From Galaxea fascicularis (taxonomy: Eukaryota; Cnidaria; Anthozoa; Scleractinia; Euphylliidae), in assembly GCA_948470475.1 (NCBI GenBank), contig OX419341.1, positions 26,184,278 to 26,248,277 on the forward strand: a DNA stretch of 64,000 bases, in the 5' to 3' direction. Of the stretch, positions 12,614 through 22,652 are shown piece after piece. Numbering within the stretch: position 1 is the stretch's first letter; every line of letters starts with the position of its first letter. The notes under the pieces were generated by a model. The model ran no database searches. It saw only the letters and a list, made by a program, of their open reading frames with translations, and was not told the origin of the DNA. The position numbers were made by a program, and so were the translations under genes.

Positions 12614-12895
12614 CTTTTGCCTCCAGTTGATGGGTGATCACCTTTCCACAGGTTACCTTCATAGTAACTGTAGGATATTTATTGGCAATATCCTGTTAAG
12701 TTTGTGTCTTCGTTAACTGTAGATTTTTTTCGCTTTCGTAGAAGAAGAGATTCCCTTAGTAATTTAATTACAAATCACTACGATAAGATAGAGCGTAAAA
12801 ACATTTTGGTTTAAAAAACTACGACGACATTTCGACGTTCGCTTAACGTCATTTTCAAGTCAACTGAGGGAATACAGTGCTTACGAATTTGTATA

Positions 12896-13059
12896 GGAAA
12901 TCGCACGATCTCGAGTACAATTCGGGATTATTACTAGGTACAAGTGATTTTGAAAGTTCTCAAAATTGCACGAGCCTTTAGGCGAGTGCAATTTGAGAAC
13001 TTTCAAAATCACAAGTATCTATTAATCCCGAATTGTACGAGAAGGTCGTGCGATTTTTT
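12896..13059. mobile_element. Palindromic element (copy 1); only its right end survives in copy 2
   Basis: Arms 12897-12976 and 12980-13058 are inverted copies (words: tacaattcgggatta / taatcccgaattgta; ttgaaagttctcaaa / ttgagaactttcaa). In copy 2 only the last part, from gaattgtacgag on, is present, at about 31326. Confidence 0.75.
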
Positions 13060-13062
13060 ATT

Positions 13063-13188
13063 TATAGTACATTCAACAAAATTACGAATTTACGCGCTGT
13101 TGTCATGGAAACTTAATAGGTACTATTTGGGATTAATTGTACTGCTCTTGACCAATCAGAATGGAGTAATTTTGTTGAGTGTACTATA
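13063..13188. mobile_element. Short TIR element
   Basis: Ends tatagtacattcaacaaaat and attttgttgagtgtactata are inverted copies around a 126-bp unit. It is present in both duplication copies (31359-31497 in copy 2). Confidence 0.65.
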
Positions 13189-14129
13189 AAAATATAAACT
13201 AACAATTCCTAAGATACACGAATGCAAAGAAACTATATTAATGATTGAAAAATGTACTAAAAATCGCTGAAACCGATATAATGCAATAAAATGTTTGCAA
13301 GCAAAGAGTCACATGAAAAGTTTGGCACGAATTGAGTCAGTCTGTGTATTAAACACAAGGCTCAGTTTCTTTAATTAATAGCATTTCAAAGAGCAAACAA
13401 TCAAACTTCGATCTGCAATTCTTTAAAAGAAAATTGTTTATCGTCTAAAGCAGACTTCGTTCGACTTAATTCACGCACACGGACGATAATTTATTAGTAC
13501 GTATAGGAGAGCACAATCAATCGGTGATTAACAGGTACAAGTGATAGCCACCTTAACTTCGGTGAACAATATTGTTAACTGTATTTATGATGTAGTTTAG
13601 GATATTCTCAGGGTGAACAGCGCTCCCGCGTTTTTTGAGCTTTATTCATATTTTCAACATTGTACTTTCTAGTTCTTTTATTTCTAGCGTTTGCTCGATG
13701 TTTTATCTCGTACTATGTTGAAATAAAGTTGTTATAGAAAACTTGAGACAAATTTCTATTGATTTCAACATCTGAATAGAAACACTTCCGATCAAATGTA
13801 CCCCGTCTTAGGTTAAATTTCAATTTGTTAAGTGACACGTTTGTGTCACGTTTGTGTTCTTCGACGCACGCGGTCAGCGTAGAGTTCGCACACGGTCAGT
13901 GTAAGGTCGACGATTTATATTACTTCTTGACTTACGAGGATCTGCTTCAGGTACTATGACATTGTTTTGTTTGCATTTTCTTTCATTCCTTTTCGTAGTT
14001 CCTTTCTGTTGTTGTAATTTCACGTTTAAGCCTTGGGCAAGTTGTCTGCCTCAAATCGTATGTCTCTCTACCTTTGCTTTCAGAATTAAAATATTAAATG
14101 GAAATCCTTGTGCTGGTATTTTGTACGTG

Positions 14130-14142
14130 ATCGTTCAAACCA
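14130..14142. repeat. LINE target-site duplication, left copy
   Basis: The 13-bp word atcgttcaaacca recurs exactly at 17522-17534, immediately outside the other end of the LINE. Confidence 0.85.
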
Positions 14143-14178
14143 CACTCACTCACTTGGTCGCCCGAAGGCGGGCAACCA

Positions 14179-15757
14179 CTATATGGCATTCCACAGCCTC
14201 TTATCAGCCATCAGTGCAGCAATCTCACTTGCTTCGAATGCCCCAGTATCCCTCTCAAGAGTGTCGATATAGGTAGTTTTCGGTCTTCCTCTCCCGCGAT
14301 GACCATGTGTGGGCTCCCATAGGAGTAATTTCTGGGTACTTTGCTCTGGATGGCGATAACAGTGTCCCACTAGTTGTAGTCTACGAGAGGCGATTTTGTT
14401 GCTGACCGCTGGTAGCTCTCCGTACAGTTGTTGGTTATGGCTGCTCCAGTGGATGTTTAAAGCTTTTCGCAGCATCCTAGTGTATGTTCCATCCAGCGAC
14501 TTTTCTTGTGCTTTTGACATAGCCCAGCTCTCACACCCGTAAAGTAAGATTGGTTCGATGGTGGCTATGAAGAATCTGATTTTCAAATCTTTACTCATAT
14601 CGGACTTCCATATTTTCGTCATACCATTCAAAGCTCTCCAAGCCTGTGCTTTCCTTATGCTGATATCTTTTTCTGAGTTATCAACCCATGACCCTAAATA
14701 TTTGAAGTCATCCTTCCATTCCAGATAAGTGCCATCAAATGTATGTAATGGAGTTGATTCATCAATGTTATAAGCAACTGATTTTGTTTTCTTAGCATTC
14801 AGTACAAGGCCAACTTTCCTGCACTCTTTTTCTACTGTTGGCAGTAATTCCTGAGCTTGAACTATTTCATCCGACAGTAGTGCTATGTCGTCTGCGAAGT
14901 CTAAGTCAGCAAGAACTACTTTAGAGTGTCTTCCAGATCTTCGAGGGGTGATGGTAAATCCCAGCTCTTCTTCTTTCCCAGCCATAGCTTTTCTCATAGC
15001 ATAGTCTAGCACGATTATAAACAGGAAAGGAGCTAATGTGTCACCCTGCAGTACACCTGTTGTGATGTCGAACATCTCTGATTCTCCATCTGGTGAAATC
15101 ACTTTGGCCTTCGTGTTCATACATCTTCTCAATAGCTTGTAATAGGTTAGGTGGAATCCCATAGGCTTTGAGAATACGCATCATTTTACCCCGATGAATT
15201 GAGTCGAATGCCTTCTTGAAGTCAATGAAGGTTATGACAGCTTCAATGTTATTAGCTTTAACTTCCTCGATTATTCTTCTGAGTGTTAATATTTGGGCCA
15301 CTGTAGATCTTTTGGGCCGGAAACCGTTCTGCTTTACTCTGAGTCGGATGTCAATTACACTCCTGATTCGGTTTAAAATCAGGCGATTATACATCTTGGC
15401 TATATTGCAAATCAGGCTGATACCCCTGTAATTATCTGTCTTTGATTTAGGTACAGGGATGATATTCATATAGGACCAAAGATCAGGTTTGTCATTTTTT
15501 ATCAGAGCTTGATTGCAGAAGTCTGGACATATGTCGTCAAAGTCACATAACTTAAATACTTCACATGGTATTGCATCCGGACCAGCTGCTTTCCCGATTT
15601 TTAATGAAGATTTCACTTTCTTGAGCTCCTCTATGGTGAACAAGCCGTCATTGATATCAAGGTCCTCAAAGATGTTTGGTATTTCTTCGTCCACATCCTC
15701 TACCTCTGGAGGATTACCGAGGAGTTTCTTAAAGTGGGTAAACCATGTCATGATCAC
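14179..15757 (-). pseudogene. LINE reverse transcriptase, frameshifted
   Basis: Two minus-strand frames join near 15041-15162. The 5' frame holds the fingers region (GPDAIPCEVFK, NYRGISLI, NGFRPKRST, ITFIDFKKAFDS); the 3' frame holds TGVLQGDTLAPFLF, the catalytic FADDIALLS (FADD variant of YxDD), and the thumb/C-terminal part with GHRGRGRPKTTYIDTL. The enzyme would copy element RNA into DNA at the nick. One frameshift separates the catalytic halves, so no active protein is possible from this copy. Confidence 0.88.
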
Positions 15758-15764
15758 TCGTTCA

Positions 15765-16235
15765 TCAGGGCTTGATCCCTCTACTACCTCCTTTAGCTCT
15801 TTTTCTCCCAGTAATCTCTTTAACTATCGTCCATGCCTCACCATATTTCTGGGCTCCATGAGAGGCTTCGATGATTCGTATTTGTGCCTCTAATTGCACT
15901 TCCCTCACCTGATCATATACTCTATACAGATTTCTTAGGGCTTGAGACCAAGCTTCTTTGTCTTCCTCGGTGTTGGTATTTTCGAACAGACTCTGTGCCA
16001 CCTGTGCTTCCTGGCGGGCTGATACCACTTGTGCGTTTGATGATCGGAGGGATTTCCTTGCATTTGTTTTCTTAGGCAGGCATTCTTCCATAGGTTGTCT
16101 GTTGGCTTTAACAAACTTTTCATACTTAACCCCATTACCTTCATCAGTCAATACATCGTATCTATTCTTGACAGCAACTGTGTATTTCCACTGTAGGTTT
16201 GGGTCAGTGGAAAACTGCTTCCAGTCATATTTCAT
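15765..16235 (-). pseudogene. LINE ORF2 linker between endonuclease and reverse transcriptase
   Basis: A 156-residue charged, probably helical stretch lies in a different frame from both neighbours, with no stop in between. Its position between the endonuclease and RT identifies it as the inter-domain region of the same polyprotein, now frameshifted. Confidence 0.75.
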
Positions 16236-16255
16236 CTTTGGCTGCTTTAGATCTT

Positions 16256-17033
16256 CTAAGACTGAGCTTCAATTTTAGCACAAACTACCCGATGGTCAGA
16301 TCCCACTGTGCTGAAGGTGTTGTAAGCCTCAGTATTCTGGACGCTGTTCCTCCACTTTCGACGCACTAGTATGTAATCGAGTTGCCGCAACGAGCCTGTC
16401 CTACCCATGAAGGTCCACAGTTTTCCTGGTCGTTTCTGAGACTGAGTGTTAGCTGCTATCAGACTGTACTCAGATAATAATTCTACGAGGTGCTTTTCAT
16501 TTCTATTAGTTGCATCATGATATGTGAACGGAACTTCATCAGGCCCTAATCTTGCATTGAAATCTCCAATACAAGCAAGAAAATTATGTGCTGGGACATC
16601 CTGCAGGGTATTTCTCAGGTCGTTATAAAATTCCTCGACTTCAAATTCATCCGCACAGTTAGTAGGCGCGTAAACAACAATCACAGTAGTCATAGGATTG
16701 CCATCAAATTCAGCCGTCACGATTCTTTTGCTGATTCGCTTGGCTTTCCGCAGAGCTTCTCTTGCTTTCTCACTTAGCAGAAGTCCAACGCCACCTTACG
16801 ATGCTTCTTTGCTCATTTCTCCAGCCTGAGGAGGTAACTAAATAGCTGGAACCGACCTTTCTAAACTCAGTGGGGTCATCATGGATGATACGATGTTCTT
16901 GCACTCCAAGTATTTCTATGCCTTGGTGTTTAGTGCATTGCTCTAGTTCCAAAACACTGTCTTCATCTCTTAAGGTGTTTTCGTTGTATGTTGCAATGAA
17001 TAGAGAATTCTTGCAACGCAGAAGGGCCTGCAA
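16256..17033 (-). pseudogene. LINE APE-type endonuclease, broken
   Basis: Motifs in order: ATYNENTLRD with GVQEHR at the N end (17033-16770 frame), then, after a shift and an in-frame stop at 16796-16798 just before GGVGLLLS, VYAPTN, GDFNARLG, LDYILV and SDHR (16720-16256 frame). These are the metal- and phosphate-contact motifs of the exonuclease-endonuclease-phosphatase fold that nicks target DNA for LINEs. Confidence 0.85.
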
Positions 17034-17521
17034 GCATCTGCTGTTCTCAGACGTTTTCCCCCAGGAGACATGGTTTACGGATACGTCGTCATTCTCATCA
17101 GTGATCTGAAGATCGCCTAGCTTCAGTATTGCTGGAAAAGTTCCTGCCCACTCCCGGAGCAGGAAGTATAGGATTTGCTGAGTCTAAATTCATAGTGGTT
17201 GTCTAACAAAGCTTATAATTCACATGGGTCGCCACGCCTCAAGTGAATACTGTGGGCCGAGCTGGGATGAGATCCTCCCTTCGCCCCCACTGTATGACAC
17301 AAGCAGCGTCAGTAGCTTCTTCCTCTAACAAGAGAATAATGCAGGAAGCAACACCTGCGGGTATTCACCAAATTGATGGGCATACACGCCGTAACCCCGG
17401 CAGGGGGGGGGGCTCAGGGTGTACTGTCACTTGCCCAAAGTGTGCACCCAGACTAGTGGAAGGAAGGAGGCGTCTTACCTCTCCATTCTAGACCCGCTCC
17501 AAGCTGGGCCTAGCCGCTGCC

Positions 17522-17534
17522 ATCGTTCAAACCA
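17522..17534. repeat. LINE target-site duplication, right copy
   Basis: Exact copy of the 13-bp word at 14130-14142, marking the 5' boundary of the minus-strand LINE. Confidence 0.85.
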
Positions 17535-18044
17535 AAAGTGAATAAAATGTATAGAATTAAGTGTTCACATTTCAACGAAGTTTCCGGCTGTGATTTCGCT
17601 GCGATCTTCGGCTGACATGCTTTTCCGTGCTTTATTTTCTTTCACAAAATCCGTCCTTTTTTCTTCGACGCACGCTTCTTGAAATTCAATATACCTTCTT
17701 CCATATTTGTTTGCTTTTCTTATTCACAAGAAACAAGCCTTCAAACTGATGGCGAAGGGAACGCAACAACTACCATCCTTTTACTTGCTTAGTTTTCTTC
17801 CCAGTACGCACACGTGGTCCTAACAGTTAGGGGGGCGAACGTCCTTAAGAATCCTAATACAATATACCATTTCAAATCTCGCGCTGAATAAATTACACCA
17901 AACTTTTGACTAATTTGGCTTTTGACTTGCTACACTTTAAAACCCATGAAAATATAATCTTTAAGATACTTCAATCTTTGCGATCTAGTAAACCAAACTA
18001 ATATTGACTAGACGTACTCACTCTAGAAAGCGCACCTAGAACTG

Positions 18045-18450
18045 GTAATAGCGCGCTTAAGTGACTCACGCAAACCAGCTCTCTCCTCGTGGAAAAAGGA
18101 ATTTCAAAAGTCGGAAAGAAAGAAAAAAGTTCTGACAAAAGTATTTTTATGACATTTTGGTTTTGTATTTTTCTACTAAAAAAATCCCATACTGGTCCTT
18201 TATCGCTTCTTGAATTTCTTTTTTCCTGCCATTGCAACCAAAGAAATCGTAATAGCGCGCTTAAGCTACTCACGCAAACCAGTTCTGTCTCGTAAAAAAA
18301 GGAATTTAAAAAGTCGGAAAGAAAGAAAAAAGTTCTGACAACACTATTTTTATGACAATTAAGTTTTTGGTACTTATCTACTAAAAAATCGAAAACTAGT
18401 CCTTTATCGCATCTTGAATTTTTTTTCTCCCATTCCAACCAACAAAATAA
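18045..18450. repeat. Two tandem copies of an about 204-bp unit
   Basis: Both units start gtaatagcgcgcttaag (18045 and 18249) and share ggaatttnaaaagtcggaaa, aagttctgacaa and ggtcctttatcgc. The same doublet is in duplication copy 2 (about 32270-32670), so it predates the segmental duplication. The long minus-strand ORF here is not supported as a gene. Confidence 0.7.
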
Positions 18451-18540
18451 TATAGACCTCATAAACTGCTTAAAAGAGTCCCTGAATGTTAACAAAATAT
18501 TATAGCGAGCCACTCGCCCCACCCACACACTTGGAGGCAC

Positions 18541-20984
18541 TAGGCCGTTGGAAACCGGACAGCTGGAGTAAACTGGAGAAGACAAGTTGAAGAATACCGG
18601 TCTGCGTGAAGACGTAATCAGAAGAAGTAAGTTAAAAGTGGAAGTGGTAACGGGAGTTTGGTTCGTGGTGTGTGTCAAATGTTGGTGGAACGTTGTTGGG
18701 GTCAAGGACAAGGATAAGGACTTCAGACGCAGGGTGAACTGAACTGAACTAAACTACTTAAACGCGTTTTTATTTTTTGTTCGTTAAGGTATATTCTTGT
18801 GAATAGTTATTTAGCTTACTGTATTATCATTAGTAATCTTATTTTAAGCATGATATTTTAGAGTAATTGTCGTATTAAATACTTGTAAACTTATGTATTG
18901 TTGTTGCGTGTTTTCTCGGGTTTGTTTATGCGTAGTTTTCTTGTTCAGTGTTAGAGAGTGCCCACCTTTGTGGCGCGGTTTCGTCACAGCTAGCCAACTT
19001 TTCATACATTTCCCTACAATACGTGGCGAACCGTTTACGTGAGAAACAAAAAGTTGGCTCGGTTAGAAGGGTGACCCTCCTAGCCGGGTCACTCTCTTTC
19101 GATGGTAGGGTCACCCTCCTAGCCGAGTCAACTTTTCTCCAAATAAACACTTTGATTCGTCCAGCCGAGACAACTCTACGGAAATTGAAGTCCGTATTTT
19201 ATCTTTAATACGAACATTGTGGCTTAAATTGCTATCAAAGAAGTTAAATCTAAGTTAACAGTGACCGGTGATTTAAAAAATAGAAATCCAACGGAAAGAG
19301 GGATATTAAAGTTATGAATTATTAAGCAGGGCTAATGAATAATTTAGTAGGGTTAACTTTGACTCGGTCAACCGGGACAACTTTACTCACGTAAACAGTC
19401 GTGAGGAGTTGGCTCGGCAAGGCGGATGACCCTTCTACCCGGAACAACTTTCTTCAAATAAACGGGGCCTTAGAATCTTTAATACTCGGCGGCCCCGAGT
19501 GAAGGAATGTATTCTTGTCAACTTTTTCCGACTCAAAGGCGTGAGCCGATTTTTATCCTGGCAGTGCCAGGATTTCGAAACACGACAAGATTTCCGAAGA
19601 TGGACGAAGACACCTAAAGATTTCGGAAGACGTTCCGAATAATCTCATTGGCCAGGGCTTGTATCATTAAAAAACGACCTCGTCCTAACTGTCTTAGATT
19701 TCGGGGAAAATATCGTTATTTACTCATTTTACATGGAATTTTCGTTGCTGGCATTGGTTTGAGTTAACATATTTTTGAAGAGAGTTTTAGTTAAGATTAT
19801 ACCAGCTCACATTTTTCAACCAGGCGTAAGAAATCGTCAACTGACGTGAGCTGGCGTGTGATCGAAGTTCACAACTCGCAGGCGTGAGTATTGGCAGGTA
19901 TAGGAATAGGCACTGTTTTTTTTTGTTTGTTTTGTTTTGTTTTGTTTTGTTTTTTTGCATGCCTTGCATCAACCGGATTGACTTCAGATTATGTAAAACA
20001 GACGCTATCCGAATGCAAAGTACAGTGTGTCAATCATGCCTACTCCACTAGATATTTTTAATTCCAGCTTTCCATAACTTAAGGAGGTCACCCGAAGGGG
20101 AAAAATTGCGGCAAATGTCTTGCTTAAAGCAACCTAGTCGGGTACTTCGTCTGCTTTTTTATTTAGGGAAAGAGTATAGAAGCATGACTGGACGTTCAAG
20201 CGAAAAATTGAAATACCCCCCCCCCCCCCTCTCCCCGCAAAGTGAAGAAAACAAGGGGCGCAGCAGACCATTTACTTGTATGAAAGCATGTGAATTCATT
20301 TAAATACTGGCCCTGGTTTACCATTCCAGTTTAACGACCGCAACTAGGGTCATATTTTCAAAGGTTTCCTGCTTAGGTGTAAAGGTGAGTGAATATTCCG
20401 CACTCGGAAAGTGACTTTGGTTTTAATTAACCCACGGCTATTCATAATCATCCAAGTAACTGCAACGGCATGTTCTGCCATGAATCTTGAGTTGTGAAAT
20501 TTTGTACAGATTTAACATGACTTCACTTCAGTTTAAACCGGCCTTGAGGAACGGTTTCTACTTCGCGCAGTTTTCATTCGATCTGTGGCCGCAGGTTCCT
20601 GATTGTGATTGATTGCAAGGCAGTCCGCCGCGGTAACCAACTCAGTTCAAACGACGAACTCTTTATCTTGCTATATCCAGCTTATCTTATGTATACGTAC
20701 TAAGTACATCAGTAAACAAAAATCAATTTTACTCCGTCACTGGTGCGTCACAAGCTTAGTCGAACCGAAACCTACGACCTAACATGAAAAGTGTAAAGGA
20801 AAATAAGGGGTCTCATGTTTCGCGTCTTAGGTCTTAGATCTTAGATCCTAGATCTTAGATCTCGGGTAGCAGTCTTAAAACACGCAGTACTTCATTACTT
20901 AACTGATTGGTATCGGCCAATCGATGACCAATCGACAATCCTATGAATATGAAATTATTATATTTTCATCGATTATCACCGCTT
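18541..20984. other. Linker between the two duplication copies, repeat-rich, no gene seen
   Basis: It contains related words of an unidentified repeat (agttggctcgg...gggtgaccct around 19055-19135 and again near 19400-19445), a TTTTG run at 19918-19955, a C run at 20217-20230 and a short minisatellite of the word cttagat at 20826-20866. No ORF with recognisable content was found. Confidence 0.5.
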
Positions 20985-22652
20985 GGTTACCCTGCTCGCG
21001 GGACTCCTTGTAGGTACTGAACCGCCATCCACGATTGGATTTTAACCGGTTTAAAATCACGTGTGGCGATTACGATTGGATGACCAAAATAGTCAACATT
21101 CAAACCACGTGCACCTTCCGTGCAAGGTCTTCAACGGTAAGCCAGAAAGACAGAGTCTCCTAATTGGCCGTATTTATCTTGGAAGACGAATTATTCGTCA
21201 GTTCAAGATAAATACGAGTTGTTTATCATTTACCACAAATTCCCGGAAATTCCGGTTGGGATGTAAATGGTAAACGTTTTTTTGGTTCGTCCCAATGGAA
21301 AATTCCCGGTACAAACGGGTGTTCTGAAAAGGTAGGCTGTTAACCATTTACCTAAAAAGTCCGGAAATTTCGGATGGAATGTAAATGGGAAGACTATTTT
21401 TTTCTTCCCGAACGGAAATTTCCACGGGAAAACGGGATTTCTTGAAAGGTAGTCCAAAATTTCCAACCGAAATTTCCGAACGGAAAATGTGTGTACTATT
21501 TGGGATTTTCACTAGTTCCAAGCCCTACTCCAATTTTGATGCCTGTCACGTGTTATTTAGTAGGGGTTGCGCGAATCTACACGCCAATCCTGATCGGAAC
21601 TTTTCATTGGGGATTTTTGCTTACCATTTGTACAAACTGTCGTCCAACCGGTTTTCCCATGTAAATGGTAAACAACCGTAGTCTTGTTTTCCCGTTTGGG
21701 ATGTTCATTACGGAAATTCGTTTACCATTTACAACTTCCTATGTTTCGTACTAGTTTCAGGCCTCTTAGCTTTTGGCCGAGCGCATTGCGCAATGGCAAT
21801 CAACAACATGGCGAGTTCACAAGTAGAGAATTGGTACTAGTGTTCATGCTGCTGTTATTCCTCTCCAGTTTTGGAAATGTTTCTAACACGTAGCTGTTCC
21901 TTGTGTTAAAATGGTGAGCAAACGTAAAATCGCTAGTTTGTGTCCGAAATATGAATTGGTCTCAAGTTTTAAGTATGCCTATATTCTCCCGCGAAAATTG
22001 CAAATTTTCTGCAACGTGTTATTTTTCATTTTATACTCAGCTGACGTTTCAATTGGAGTTTCGGAAATGGGAAATCGTAGCCGATCGGTCTCTCCTGTGC
22101 TATCTGTTTCCTCGGAAAAAGTCGGATCGTGGAAAAAGTCGCAAAACTCGCCGGCAAAAATTAGAACTCGCAAAAGTTTCGTGACGGTACACAGTTTCGC
22201 GCACAGAGATCTATAGTTTTCGTCACCGATTGTGATATATTGTGATGCCATCTCTCAAGATGACGTGTACGTTAATGTCTATATTGGAAGCTAAGGTTTC
22301 CCGCCCCACCCCACACCACCCCTATGGCGAAGGGAAACGTCATGGGAAGGAGGTTGGGAAATACATCAACATGAATTAAACATAAACTTTAAAAGACAAA
22401 ACAATGGTGCTCATAAGCTTAGGGGCTCAAACTATGAGTCCAGAATCGATGCGAAAACCAGCGGTGACAGCCTGACGAAATTTCTGAAGATAGGAATCGT
22501 AGTGTTTAGTGGCAACTGTGTTCTGTTTTTGCTGCTAGTTTCTTTATTTGTTTTTGTAGTTTTTCGGATTGTAATTAATGCCACTCAAATGGAATTATAC
22601 CCTCTTGATTTTCTCCTCGATATTTTTTAAGAACACATCTCTGACGTACATC
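20985..22652. other. 5' flank of ABCC4-like copy 2
   Basis: It matches copy 1 from about 1870 on. Bases 21180-21470 are private and hold two degenerate copies of a unit with the words ggaaatt(t/c)cgg.tgg.atgtaaatgg, also echoed near 21660-21740 (ttaccattt / aaatggtaa). A likely 5'UTR splice acceptor ends at 22631. No coding gene seen. Confidence 0.45.

Larger units (their letters stand above)
14143..17521 (-). mobile_element. Degenerate non-LTR retrotransposon (LINE), minus strand, about 3.4 kb
   Basis: It reads right to left: GC-rich 5' region (about 17100-17521), apurinic/apyrimidinic-type endonuclease (17033-16256), linker region (16235-15765), reverse transcriptase (15757-14179), and a 3' end of short GTGA-type repeats (14143-14157 on the plus strand as cactcactcact). 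A 13-bp direct repeat flanks it, as expected for target-primed insertion. The reading frame is broken several times, so this copy is dead. Endonuclease plus a short-repeat tail fits the RTE/CR1 side of the LINE tree; the exact clade is not settled by eye. Confidence 0.9.
13839..17952. other. 4.1-kb segment present only in duplication copy 1
   Basis: Copy 1 and copy 2 match up to ttaagtgacac (13838 / about 32165) and again from aagatacttcaat (about 17963 / about 32190). Everything between in copy 1 is extra. The outer parts (13839-14129 and 17535-17952, about 0.7 kb together) share the direct word ttcttcgacgcacgc near 13858 and 17658 and surround the LINE. This looks like a LINE inserted into another, unidentified insertion. 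Confidence 0.7.
1..18540. repeat. Tandem segmental duplication, copy 1
   Basis: The window opens with a sequence that recurs at 20985 (same words: ggttaccctgctc, ggattttaaccggtttaaaa, ttccgtgcaagg). From there the two copies run in parallel through the whole ABCC4-like gene and its 3' flank to about 18540, matching about 32770. Copy 1 is longer because it holds a palindromic element (about 150-1390), a 1.7-kb segment (11329-13030) and a LINE-bearing 4.1-kb segment (13839-17952) absent from copy 2. The left edge may lie outside the window. Confidence 0.88.

Noticed and set aside
17998..18711. 237-codon minus-strand ORF
   Set aside because: It is made of two tandem 204-bp repeat units plus low-complexity sequence, has no recognisable domain, and its counterpart in copy 2 is not conserved as one frame.
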